The notes under the pieces were generated by a model. The model was not told the origin of the DNA. It saw only the letters and a list, made by a program, of their open reading frames with translations, and did no database searches. Source: Anas platyrhynchos (Eukaryota; Chordata; Aves; Anseriformes; Anatidae). From it: a DNA stretch of 64,000 bases. Below are positions 21,201-33,520 of the stretch, piece after piece. Location: positions 31,467,001 through 31,531,000 of the forward strand of contig NC_092591.1 in assembly GCF_047663525.1 (NCBI RefSeq), given 5' to 3'. The translations under genes were made by a program, and so were the position numbers. The stretch's first letter is position 1; the number at the start of each line of letters is the position of its first letter.

Positions 21201-24200
21201 GACCAGGAACTGGGGACCAGGAACTGGGGACCAGGAACTGGGGACCAGGAACTGGGGACCAGGAACTGGGGACCAGGAACTGGGGACCAGGAACTGGGGA
21301 CCAGGAACTGGGGACCAGGAACTGGGGACCAGGAACTGGGGACCAGGAACTGGGGACCAGGAACTGGGGACCAGGAACTGGGGACCAGGAACTGGGGACC
21401 AGGAACTGGGGACCAGGAACTGGGGACCAGGAACTGGGGACCAGGAACTGGGGACCAGGAACTGGGGACCAGGAACTGGGGACCAGGAACTGGGGACCAG
21501 GAACTGGGGACCAGGAACTGGGGACCAGGAACTGGGGACCAGGAACTGGGGACCAGGAACTGGGGACCAGGAACTGGGGACCAGGAACTGGGGACCAGGA
21601 ACTGGGGACCAGGAACTGGGGACCAGGAACTGGGGACCAGGAACTGGGGACCAGGAACTGGGGACCAGGAACTGGGGACCAGGAACTGGGGACCAGGAAC
21701 TGGGGACCAGGAACTGGGGACCAGGAACTGGGGACCAGGAACTGGGGACCAGGAACTGGGGACCAGGAACTGGGGACCAGGAACTGGGGACCAGGAACTG
21801 GGGACCAGGAACTGGGGACCAGGAACTGGGGACCAGGAACTGGGGACCAGGAACTGGGGACCAGGAACTGGGGACCAGGAACTGGGGACCAGGAACTGGG
21901 GACCAGGAACTGGGGACCAGGAACTGGGGACCAGGAACTGGGGACCAGGAACTGGGGACCAGGAACTGGGGACCAGGAACTGGGGACCAGGAACTGGGGA
22001 CCAGGAACTGGGGACCAGGAACTGGGGACCAGGAACTGGGGACCAGGAACTGGGGACCAGGAACTGGGGACCAGGAACTGGGGACCAGGAACTGGGGACC
22101 AGGAACTGGGGACCAGGAACTGGGGACCAGGAACTGGGGACCAGGAACTGGGGACCAGGAACTGGGGACCAGGAACTGGGGACCAGGAACTGGGGACCAG
22201 GAACTGGGGACCAGGAACTGGGGACCAGGAACTGGGGACCAGGAACTGGGGACCAGGAACTGGGGACCAGGAACTGGGGACCAGGAACTGGGGACCAGGA
22301 ACTGGGGACCAGGAACTGGGGACCAGGAACTGGGGACCAGGAACTGGGGACCAGGAACTGGGGACCAGGAACTGGGGACCAGGAACTGGGGACCAGGAAC
22401 TGGGGACCAGGAACTGGGGACCAGGAACTGGGGACCAGGAACTGGGGACCAGGAACTGGGGACCAGGAACTGGGGACCAGGAACTGGGGACCAGGAACTG
22501 GGGACCAGGAACTGGGGACCAGGAACTGGGGACCAGGAACTGGGGACCAGGAACTGGGGACCAGGAACTGGGGACCAGGAACTGGGGACCAGGAACTGGG
22601 GACCAGGAACTGGGGACCAGGAACTGGGGACCAGGAACTGGGGACCAGGAACTGGGGACCAGGAACTGGGGACCAGGAACTGGGGACCAGGAACTGGGGA
22701 CCAGGAACTGGGGACCAGGAACTGGGGACCAGGAACTGGGGACCAGGAACTGGGGACCAGGAACTGGGGACCAGGAACTGGGGACCAGGAACTGGGGACC
22801 AGGAACTGGGGACCAGGAACTGGGGACCAGGAACTGGGGACCAGGAACTGGGGACCAGGAACTGGGGACCAGGAACTGGGGACCAGGAACTGGGGACCAG
22901 GAACTGGGGACCAGGAACTGGGGACCAGGAACTGGGGACCAGGAACTGGGGACCAGGAACTGGGGACCAGGAACTGGGGACCAGGAACTGGGGACCAGGA
23001 ACTGGGGACCAGGAACTGGGGACCAGGAACTGGGGACCAGGAACTGGGGACCAGGAACTGGGGACCAGGAACTGGGGACCAGGAACTGGGGACCAGGAAC
23101 TGGGGACCAGGAACTGGGGACCAGGAACTGGGGACCAGGAACTGGGGACCAGGAACTGGGGACCAGGAACTGGGGACCAGGAACTGGGGACCAGGAACTG
23201 GGGACCAGGAACTGGGGACCAGGAACTGGGGACCAGGAACTGGGGACCAGGAACTGGGGACCAGGAACTGGGGACCAGGAACTGGGGACCAGGAACTGGG
23301 GACCAGGAACTGGGGACCAGGAACTGGGGACCAGGAACTGGGGACCAGGAACTGGGGACCAGGAACTGGGGACCAGGAACTGGGGACCAGGAACTGGGGA
23401 CCAGGAACTGGGGACCAGGAACTGGGGACCAGGAACTGGGGACCAGGAACTGGGGACCAGGAACTGGGGACCAGGAACTGGGGACCAGGAACTGGGGACC
23501 AGGAACTGGGGACCAGGAACTGGGGACCAGGAACTGGGGACCAGGAACTGGGGACCAGGAACTGGGGACCAGGAACTGGGGACCAGGAACTGGGGACCAG
23601 GAACTGGGGACCAGGAACTGGGGACCAGGAACTGGGGACCAGGAACTGGGGACCAGGAACTGGGGACCAGGAACTGGGGACCAGGAACTGGGGACCAGGA
23701 ACTGGGGACCAGGAACTGGGGACCAGGAACTGGGGACCAGGAACTGGGGACCAGGAACTGGGGACCAGGAACTGGGGACCAGGAACTGGGGACCAGGAAC
23801 TGGGGACCAGGAACTGGGGACCAGGAACTGGGGACCAGGAACTGGGGACCAGGAACTGGGGACCAGGAACTGGGGACCAGGAACTGGGGACCAGGAACTG
23901 GGGACCAGGAACTGGGGACCAGGAACTGGGGACCAGGAACTGGGGACCAGGAACTGGGGACCAGGAACTGGGGACCAGGAACTGGGGACCAGGAACTGGG
24001 GACCAGGAACTGGGGACCAGGAACTGGGGACCAGGAACTGGGGACCAGGAACTGGGGACCAGGAACTGGGGACCAGGAACTGGGGACCAGGAACTGGGGA
24101 CCAGGAACTGGGGACCAGGAACTGGGGACCAGGAACTGGGGACCAGGAACTGGGGACCAGGAACTGGGGACCAGGAACTGGGGACCAGGAACTGGGGACC

Positions 24201-27200
24201 AGGAACTGGGGACCAGGAACTGGGGACCAGGAACTGGGGACCAGGAACTGGGGACCAGGAACTGGGGACCAGGAACTGGGGACCAGGAACTGGGGACCAG
24301 GAACTGGGGACCAGGAACTGGGGACCAGGAACTGGGGACCAGGAACTGGGGACCAGGAACTGGGGACCAGGAACTGGGGACCAGGAACTGGGGACCAGGA
24401 ACTGGGGACCAGGAACTGGGGACCAGGAACTGGGGACCAGGAACTGGGGACCAGGAACTGGGGACCAGGAACTGGGGACCAGGAACTGGGGACCAGGAAC
24501 TGGGGACCAGGAACTGGGGACCAGGAACTGGGGACCAGGAACTGGGGACCAGGAACTGGGGACCAGGAACTGGGGACCAGGAACTGGGGACCAGGAACTG
24601 GGGACCAGGAACTGGGGACCAGGAACTGGGGACCAGGAACTGGGGACCAGGAACTGGGGACCAGGAACTGGGGACCAGGAACTGGGGACCAGGAACTGGG
24701 GACCAGGAACTGGGGACCAGGAACTGGGGACCAGGAACTGGGGACCAGGAACTGGGGACCAGGAACTGGGGACCAGGAACTGGGGACCAGGAACTGGGGA
24801 CCAGGAACTGGGGACCAGGAACTGGGGACCAGGAACTGGGGACCAGGAACTGGGGACCAGGAACTGGGGACCAGGAACTGGGGACCAGGAACTGGGGACC
24901 AGGAACTGGGGACCAGGAACTGGGGACCAGGAACTGGGGACCAGGAACTGGGGACCAGGAACTGGGGACCAGGAACTGGGGACCAGGAACTGGGGACCAG
25001 GAACTGGGGACCAGGAACTGGGGACCAGGAACTGGGGACCAGGAACTGGGGACCAGGAACTGGGGACCAGGAACTGGGGACCAGGAACTGGGGACCAGGA
25101 ACTGGGGACCAGGAACTGGGGACCAGGAACTGGGGACCAGGAACTGGGGACCAGGAACTGGGGACCAGGAACTGGGGACCAGGAACTGGGGACCAGGAAC
25201 TGGGGACCAGGAACTGGGGACCAGGAACTGGGGACCAGGAACTGGGGACCAGGAACTGGGGACCAGGAACTGGGGACCAGGAACTGGGGACCAGGAACTG
25301 GGGACCAGGAACTGGGGACCAGGAACTGGGGACCAGGAACTGGGGACCAGGAACTGGGGACCAGGAACTGGGGACCAGGAACTGGGGACCAGGAACTGGG
25401 GACCAGGAACTGGGGACCAGGAACTGGGGACCAGGAACTGGGGACCAGGAACTGGGGACCAGGAACTGGGGACCAGGAACTGGGGACCAGGAACTGGGGA
25501 CCAGGAACTGGGGACCAGGAACTGGGGACCAGGAACTGGGGACCAGGAACTGGGGACCAGGAACTGGGGACCAGGAACTGGGGACCAGGAACTGGGGACC
25601 AGGAACTGGGGACCAGGAACTGGGGACCAGGAACTGGGGACCAGGAACTGGGGACCAGGAACTGGGGACCAGGAACTGGGGACCAGGAACTGGGGACCAG
25701 GAACTGGGGACCAGGAACTGGGGACCAGGAACTGGGGACCAGGAACTGGGGACCAGGAACTGGGGACCAGGAACTGGGGACCAGGAACTGGGGACCAGGA
25801 ACTGGGGACCAGGAACTGGGGACCAGGAACTGGGGACCAGGAACTGGGGACCAGGAACTGGGGACCAGGAACTGGGGACCAGGAACTGGGGACCAGGAAC
25901 TGGGGACCAGGAACTGGGGACCAGGAACTGGGGACCAGGAACTGGGGACCAGGAACTGGGGACCAGGAACTGGGGACCAGGAACTGGGGACCAGGAACTG
26001 GGGACCAGGAACTGGGGACCAGGAACTGGGGACCAGGAACTGGGGACCAGGAACTGGGGACCAGGAACTGGGGACCAGGAACTGGGGACCAGGAACTGGG
26101 GACCAGGAACTGGGGACCAGGAACTGGGGACCAGGAACTGGGGACCAGGAACTGGGGACCAGGAACTGGGGACCAGGAACTGGGGACCAGGAACTGGGGA
26201 CCAGGAACTGGGGACCAGGAACTGGGGACCAGGAACTGGGGACCAGGAACTGGGGACCAGGAACTGGGGACCAGGAACTGGGGACCAGGAACTGGGGACC
26301 AGGAACTGGGGACCAGGAACTGGGGACCAGGAACTGGGGACCAGGAACTGGGGACCAGGAACTGGGGACCAGGAACTGGGGACCAGGAACTGGGGACCAG
26401 GAACTGGGGACCAGGAACTGGGGACCAGGAACTGGGGACCAGGAACTGGGGACCAGGAACTGGGGACCAGGAACTGGGGACCAGGAACTGGGGACCAGGA
26501 ACTGGGGACCAGGAACTGGGGACCAGGAACTGGGGACCAGGAACTGGGGACCAGGAACTGGGGACCAGGAACTGGGGACCAGGAACTGGGGACCAGGAAC
26601 TGGGGACCAGGAACTGGGGACCAGGAACTGGGGACCAGGAACTGGGGACCAGGAACTGGGGACCAGGAACTGGGGACCAGGAACTGGGGACCAGGAACTG
26701 GGGACCAGGAACTGGGGACCAGGAACTGGGGACCAGGAACTGGGGACCAGGAACTGGGGACCAGGAACTGGGGACCAGGAACTGGGGACCAGGAACTGGG
26801 GACCAGGAACTGGGGACCAGGAACTGGGGACCAGGAACTGGGGACCAGGAACTGGGGACCAGGAACTGGGGACCAGGAACTGGGGACCAGGAACTGGGGA
26901 CCAGGAACTGGGGACCAGGAACTGGGGACCAGGAACTGGGGACCAGGAACTGGGGACCAGGAACTGGGGACCAGGAACTGGGGACCAGGAACTGGGGACC
27001 AGGAACTGGGGACCAGGAACTGGGGACCAGGAACTGGGGACCAGGAACTGGGGACCAGGAACTGGGGACCAGGAACTGGGGACCAGGAACTGGGGACCAG
27101 GAACTGGGGACCAGGAACTGGGGACCAGGAACTGGGGACCAGGAACTGGGGACCAGGAACTGGGGACCAGGAACTGGGGACCAGGAACTGGGGACCAGGA

Positions 27201-30200
27201 ACTGGGGACCAGGAACTGGGGACCAGGAACTGGGGACCAGGAACTGGGGACCAGGAACTGGGGACCAGGAACTGGGGACCAGGAACTGGGGACCAGGAAC
27301 TGGGGACCAGGAACTGGGGACCAGGAACTGGGGACCAGGAACTGGGGACCAGGAACTGGGGACCAGGAACTGGGGACCAGGAACTGGGGACCAGGAACTG
27401 GGGACCAGGAACTGGGGACCAGGAACTGGGGACCAGGAACTGGGGACCAGGAACTGGGGACCAGGAACTGGGGACCAGGAACTGGGGACCAGGAACTGGG
27501 GACCAGGAACTGGGGACCAGGAACTGGGGACCAGGAACTGGGGACCAGGAACTGGGGACCAGGAACTGGGGACCAGGAACTGGGGACCAGGAACTGGGGA
27601 CCAGGAACTGGGGACCAGGAACTGGGGACCAGGAACTGGGGACCAGGAACTGGGGACCAGGAACTGGGGACCAGGAACTGGGGACCAGGAACTGGGGACC
27701 AGGAACTGGGGACCAGGAACTGGGGACCAGGAACTGGGGACCAGGAACTGGGGACCAGGAACTGGGGACCAGGAACTGGGGACCAGGAACTGGGGACCAG
27801 GAACTGGGGACCAGGAACTGGGGACCAGGAACTGGGGACCAGGAACTGGGGACCAGGAACTGGGGACCAGGAACTGGGGACCAGGAACTGGGGACCAGGA
27901 ACTGGGGACCAGGAACTGGGGACCAGGAACTGGGGACCAGGAACTGGGGACCAGGAACTGGGGACCAGGAACTGGGGACCAGGAACTGGGGACCAGGAAC
28001 TGGGGACCAGGAACTGGGGACCAGGAACTGGGGACCAGGAACTGGGGACCAGGAACTGGGGACCAGGAACTGGGGACCAGGAACTGGGGACCAGGAACTG
28101 GGGACCAGGAACTGGGGACCAGGAACTGGGGACCAGGAACTGGGGACCAGGAACTGGGGACCAGGAACTGGGGACCAGGAACTGGGGACCAGGAACTGGG
28201 GACCAGGAACTGGGGACCAGGAACTGGGGACCAGGAACTGGGGACCAGGAACTGGGGACCAGGAACTGGGGACCAGGAACTGGGGACCAGGAACTGGGGA
28301 CCAGGAACTGGGGACCAGGAACTGGGGACCAGGAACTGGGGACCAGGAACTGGGGACCAGGAACTGGGGACCAGGAACTGGGGACCAGGAACTGGGGACC
28401 AGGAACTGGGGACCAGGAACTGGGGACCAGGAACTGGGGACCAGGAACTGGGGACCAGGAACTGGGGACCAGGAACTGGGGACCAGGAACTGGGGACCAG
28501 GAACTGGGGACCAGGAACTGGGGACCAGGAACTGGGGACCAGGAACTGGGGACCAGGAACTGGGGACCAGGAACTGGGGACCAGGAACTGGGGACCAGGA
28601 ACTGGGGACCAGGAACTGGGGACCAGGAACTGGGGACCAGGAACTGGGGACCAGGAACTGGGGACCAGGAACTGGGGACCAGGAACTGGGGACCAGGAAC
28701 TGGGGACCAGGAACTGGGGACCAGGAACTGGGGACCAGGAACTGGGGACCAGGAACTGGGGACCAGGAACTGGGGACCAGGAACTGGGGACCAGGAACTG
28801 GGGACCAGGAACTGGGGACCAGGAACTGGGGACCAGGAACTGGGGACCAGGAACTGGGGACCAGGAACTGGGGACCAGGAACTGGGGACCAGGAACTGGG
28901 GACCAGGAACTGGGGACCAGGAACTGGGGACCAGGAACTGGGGACCAGGAACTGGGGACCAGGAACTGGGGACCAGGAACTGGGGACCAGGAACTGGGGA
29001 CCAGGAACTGGGGACCAGGAACTGGGGACCAGGAACTGGGGACCAGGAACTGGGGACCAGGAACTGGGGACCAGGAACTGGGGACCAGGAACTGGGGACC
29101 AGGAACTGGGGACCAGGAACTGGGGACCAGGAACTGGGGACCAGGAACTGGGGACCAGGAACTGGGGACCAGGAACTGGGGACCAGGAACTGGGGACCAG
29201 GAACTGGGGACCAGGAACTGGGGACCAGGAACTGGGGACCAGGAACTGGGGACCAGGAACTGGGGACCAGGAACTGGGGACCAGGAACTGGGGACCAGGA
29301 ACTGGGGACCAGGAACTGGGGACCAGGAACTGGGGACCAGGAACTGGGGACCAGGAACTGGGGACCAGGAACTGGGGACCAGGAACTGGGGACCAGGAAC
29401 TGGGGACCAGGAACTGGGGACCAGGAACTGGGGACCAGGAACTGGGGACCAGGAACTGGGGACCAGGAACTGGGGACCAGGAACTGGGGACCAGGAACTG
29501 GGGACCAGGAACTGGGGACCAGGAACTGGGGACCAGGAACTGGGGACCAGGAACTGGGGACCAGGAACTGGGGACCAGGAACTGGGGACCAGGAACTGGG
29601 GACCAGGAACTGGGGACCAGGAACTGGGGACCAGGAACTGGGGACCAGGAACTGGGGACCAGGAACTGGGGACCAGGAACTGGGGACCAGGAACTGGGGA
29701 CCAGGAACTGGGGACCAGGAACTGGGGACCAGGAACTGGGGACCAGGAACTGGGGACCAGGAACTGGGGACCAGGAACTGGGGACCAGGAACTGGGGACC
29801 AGGAACTGGGGACCAGGAACTGGGGACCAGGAACTGGGGACCAGGAACTGGGGACCAGGAACTGGGGACCAGGAACTGGGGACCAGGAACTGGGGACCAG
29901 GAACTGGGGACCAGGAACTGGGGACCAGGAACTGGGGACCAGGAACTGGGGACCAGGAACTGGGGACCAGGAACTGGGGACCAGGAACTGGGGACCAGGA
30001 ACTGGGGACCAGGAACTGGGGACCAGGAACTGGGGACCAGGAACTGGGGACCAGGAACTGGGGACCAGGAACTGGGGACCAGGAACTGGGGACCAGGAAC
30101 TGGGGACCAGGAACTGGGGACCAGGAACTGGGGACCAGGAACTGGGGACCAGGAACTGGGGACCAGGAACTGGGGACCAGGAACTGGGGACCAGGAACTG

Positions 30201-31069
30201 GGGACCAGGAACTGGGGACCAGGAACTGGGGACCAGGAACTGGGGACCAGGAACTGGGGACCAGGAACTGGGGACCAGGAACTGGGGACCAGGAACTGGG
30301 GACCAGGAACTGGGGACCAGGAACTGGGGACCAGGAACTGGGGACCAGGAACTGGGGACCAGGAACTGGGGACCAGGAACTGGGGACCAGGAACTGGGGA
30401 CCAGGAACTGGGGACCAGGAACTGGGGACCAGGAACTGGGGACCAGGAACTGGGGACCAGGAACTGGGGACCAGGAACTGGGGACCAGGAACTGGGGACC
30501 AGGAACTGGGGACCAGGAACTGGGGACCAGGAACTGGGGACCAGGAACTGGGGACCAGGAACTGGGGACCAGGAACTGGGGACCAGGAACTGGGGACCAG
30601 GAACTGGGGACCAGGAACTGGGGACCAGGAACTGGGGACCAGGAACTGGGGACCAGGAACTGGGGACCAGGAACTGGGGACCAGGAACTGGGGACCAGGA
30701 ACTGGGGACCAGGAACTGGGGACCAGGAACTGGGGACCAGGAACTGGGGACCAGGAACTGGGGACCAGGAACTGGGGACCAGGAACTGGGGACCAGGAAC
30801 TGGGGACCAGGAACTGGGGACCAGGAACTGGGGACCAGGAACTGGGGACCAGGAACTGGGGACCAGGAACTGGGGACCAGGAACTGGGGACCAGGAACTG
30901 GGGACCAGGAACTGGGGACCAGGAACTGGGGACCAGGAACTGGGGACCAGGAACTGGGGACCAGGAACTGGGGACCAGGAACTGGGGACCAGGAACTGGG
31001 GACCAGGAACTGGGGACCAGGAACTGGGGACCAGGAACTGGGGACCAGGAACTGGGGACCAGGAACTGG
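18264..31069. repeat. Giant 14-bp minisatellite, about 914.7 copies
   Basis: Tandem array of AGGAACTGGGGACC. The unit starting at 18265 and the last unit starting at 31061 are exactly 914 x 14 bases apart, so there is no net indel, and I saw no variant unit when reading through. Plus-strand composition is 6 G, 4 A, 3 C, 1 T, giving strong purine and G bias. Neither strand contains TAA, TAG or TGA in any register, so all six frames are open; since 14 is not a multiple of 3, every plus frame gives the same 14-residue period (GPGTGDQELGTRNW) and the minus frames give SSWSPVPGPQFLVP. This is a non-coding satellite, not a protein. It is bounded by a dead CR1 on the left and a remnant of unit P on the right. 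Confidence 0.98.
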
Positions 31070-31120
31070 ATCTGTTATCCATGATCACATGAGAGAAACT
31101 TTTAAAAAACCCCAAGTTCC
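31070..31120. repeat. P' remnant (51 bp) of the duplicated unit P
   Basis: ATCTGTTATCCATGATCACA followed by TGAGAGAAACTTTTAAAAAA matches the first ~50 bp of P1 (9886) and P2 (38098), then jumps to Q sequence at 31124. It is the remnant of a third P unit whose body was deleted. Confidence 0.88.
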
Positions 31121-33247
31121 ATATTACAGACACGGTCAAAGAAATTCTCAAGCTCCCTAACCCGTATCAAATTTTTAACCCAGGAACACTTACCTGCTAG
31201 CTTCTGAATTTTACTTACTATCAAACATCTTCATGGGGAAGTAGCACCACCAGGGTTTTCCCATTCTGAGTAGTCACCACCAATGTTACTAGCTCATACA
31301 GTGTCCCAAACTATTTCACAGAGATTGTAGAAAACACGATGAAAAAGCAGCCTACTTAAGAACACTGATTCCATTTCACCAGGACAGTAGAAAAGCACCC
31401 TAAGCAACCTGAACCTCATACTCCCCTAGAGTGGCAAGTCTTCCCATACTCCTCATGCTTCCTTTATAGCAAACGTCAAATGATCCCCACCTGGCAGATT
31501 TCACTTCACATGTGTGGAGTCATGAGACCTTGTGGAATAGGCTCATCAACCTAGGTTTCAATGGTTAAGGTTCAATTGCTCCTTATCGCTAATAGAAATA
31601 ACCTGGCTTAGTGGTTAGAGTTGACCTAATGAATTAAATACAAAAGGCACGTAAGGCTCATATTTCTGCTAGTCATTCTGTGAGGAAAATTAGTACAGAG
31701 CCTGTTAAAATAAGACCAATAAACTTAAATAAAATAAAAAAGAAAATGACCTAAAAGGCAAAATTGCCGTCATAGATTTTCATCCATCTAGTCACGACAG
31801 ATAAAGAATATAGCAATCAGAAAGACTTTGCTTGACATTAATGTTGCTTAAATTTGCCTTTCTGAGATCTCTTCTTTATGCCGGACTTTTCAAAATGTAG
31901 CGCCATGACCTCCGACTGCAGTATTTACTTTGGCTGCACATAAACTATCACGTATAAATGCCAGGATACGGATCCTCACTCCCTGTTCAGGTCAAGGACC
32001 GGGCTGAAAGTTTTGGCTTCAATTTGGTTACATGACTACATTGCTGTTGTCATGGTTTCCCCTAGCCGGCAGCTAAGCACCACACAGCCGTTCGCACAGC
32101 CGTTCATTGGCTCAAGGCTTGTTGGAGCTGTGCCAGGGGGAACAATGGCAAGGCCGGGGGATAAGGCAATGGCCCAGCTGAAGTGCATCTACACCAATGC
32201 ACGCAGCATGGGTAACAAACAGGAGGAGCTGGAAGCCATCGTGCAGCAGGCAGGCTACGACTTGGTTGCCGTCACGGAGACGTGGTAGGACCAGTCTCAT
32301 GACTGGAGTGCTGCAATGCCTGGCTATAAGCTCTTCAGAAGGGACAGGCAGCACAGAAGGGGTGGTGGTGTGGCTCTCTATATTAGAGAGTCTTTCGATG
32401 TTGTGGAACTCGAGGCTGGGAATGGCAAGGTTGAGTCCCTTTGGGTTAGGATCAGTGGGAAGGCCAACAAGGCTAGCGTCCTGGTCGGGGTCTGTTATAG
32501 ACTGCCGAACCAGGATGAGGAGACGCATGAGGAGTTCTACAGGCAACTGACAGAAGTTGCAAAATCATCGGCGCTTGTTCTCGTGGGGGACTTCAACTTC
32601 CCTGACATATCCTGGAAGCACAACACAGCCCAGAGAAAGCAGTCTAGGAGGTTTCTGTGGAAGGTAGTTTCCTGATGCAGCTGGTTAGTGAGCCTACCAG
32701 GACTGGTGGGAGATGTGGTGGTCGGAAGCTGTCTTGGGCAGAGTGACCACGAAATGGTGGAGTTCTCTATTCTTGGCGAGGCCAGGAAGGGGACCAGTAA
32801 AACCGCTGTACTGGAGTTCCGGAGGACTGACTTTGAGCTGCTCGGGACACTGGTTGGTGGAGTCCCTTGGGAGGCGGTTCTGAAGGGCAGAGGAGTCCAG
32901 GAAGGCTGGGCGCTCTTCAAGAGGGAAATCTTAATGGCGCAGGAGCGGTCTGTCCCCACGTGCCCAAAGACGAGCCAGTGTGGAAGAAGAACGGCCTGGC
33001 TCAACAGAGAGTTGCAGCCTGAGCTTAGGAGAAAAAAGAGGGTTTACAATCTTTGGAAAAAAGTGCGGGACACTGAAGAGGACTATAAGGATGTTACGAG
33101 GCTGTGCAGGGACAAAATTAGAAAGGCCTAAGCTCATCTGGAGCTCAACCTGGCTGCTGCCGTTAAAGACAACAAAAAATCTTTTTACAAATATATCAAT
33201 GCAAAACGGAGGATTAAGGAGAATCTCCATCCTTTACTGGATGCGGG

Positions 33248-33253
33248 GGGAAA
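33248..33253. repeat. Target site duplication, left (GGGAAA), Q2
   Basis: Same hexamer pair as in Q1, with the right copy at 33521-33526. Confidence 0.85.
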
Positions 33254-33520
33254 TGTGGGTAGTTAGGGTCTGGCGGCCGGAAGATGTCGCGATGTACGGA
33301 AAGGTGGAGCCCCTCCCTTGATGGACAGTAGCGTGTGGCCTGTGATGTAAGCAAGCGGAAGTGACGCTATGGGCCTCGGGTATATAACCCCATGGGACTC
33401 GACAATAAACACCATTTGCCATCCACCACATTGGTGTCTGTGAGCCGATGGACCGAGCGGCCTGGGGTTGGTCGCTGTGCCGTTCCTGAACCAGGTCGCC
33501 ACTGCCCCCTGAAGGCAACA
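33254..33520 (+). mobile_element. Alpharetrovirus-like solo LTR (267 bp) in CR1, copy 2
   Basis: Appears identical to 13185-13451 by eye, with the same ends, TATA box, AATAAA and flanking hexamers. The insertion and its reduction to a solo LTR therefore predate the segmental duplication. Confidence 0.85.

Noticed and set aside
18264-31069. CRISPR array or telomeric repeat
   Set aside because: There are no spacers, the genome is vertebrate, and the unit is not TTAGGG or a variant of it.
18150-31160. Giant ORFs of about 4,300 codons on both strands
   Set aside because: They consist almost entirely of the translation of the stop-free 14-bp satellite, with no domain and the same period in every frame. 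Their non-repeat ends are dead CR1 and unit P sequence.
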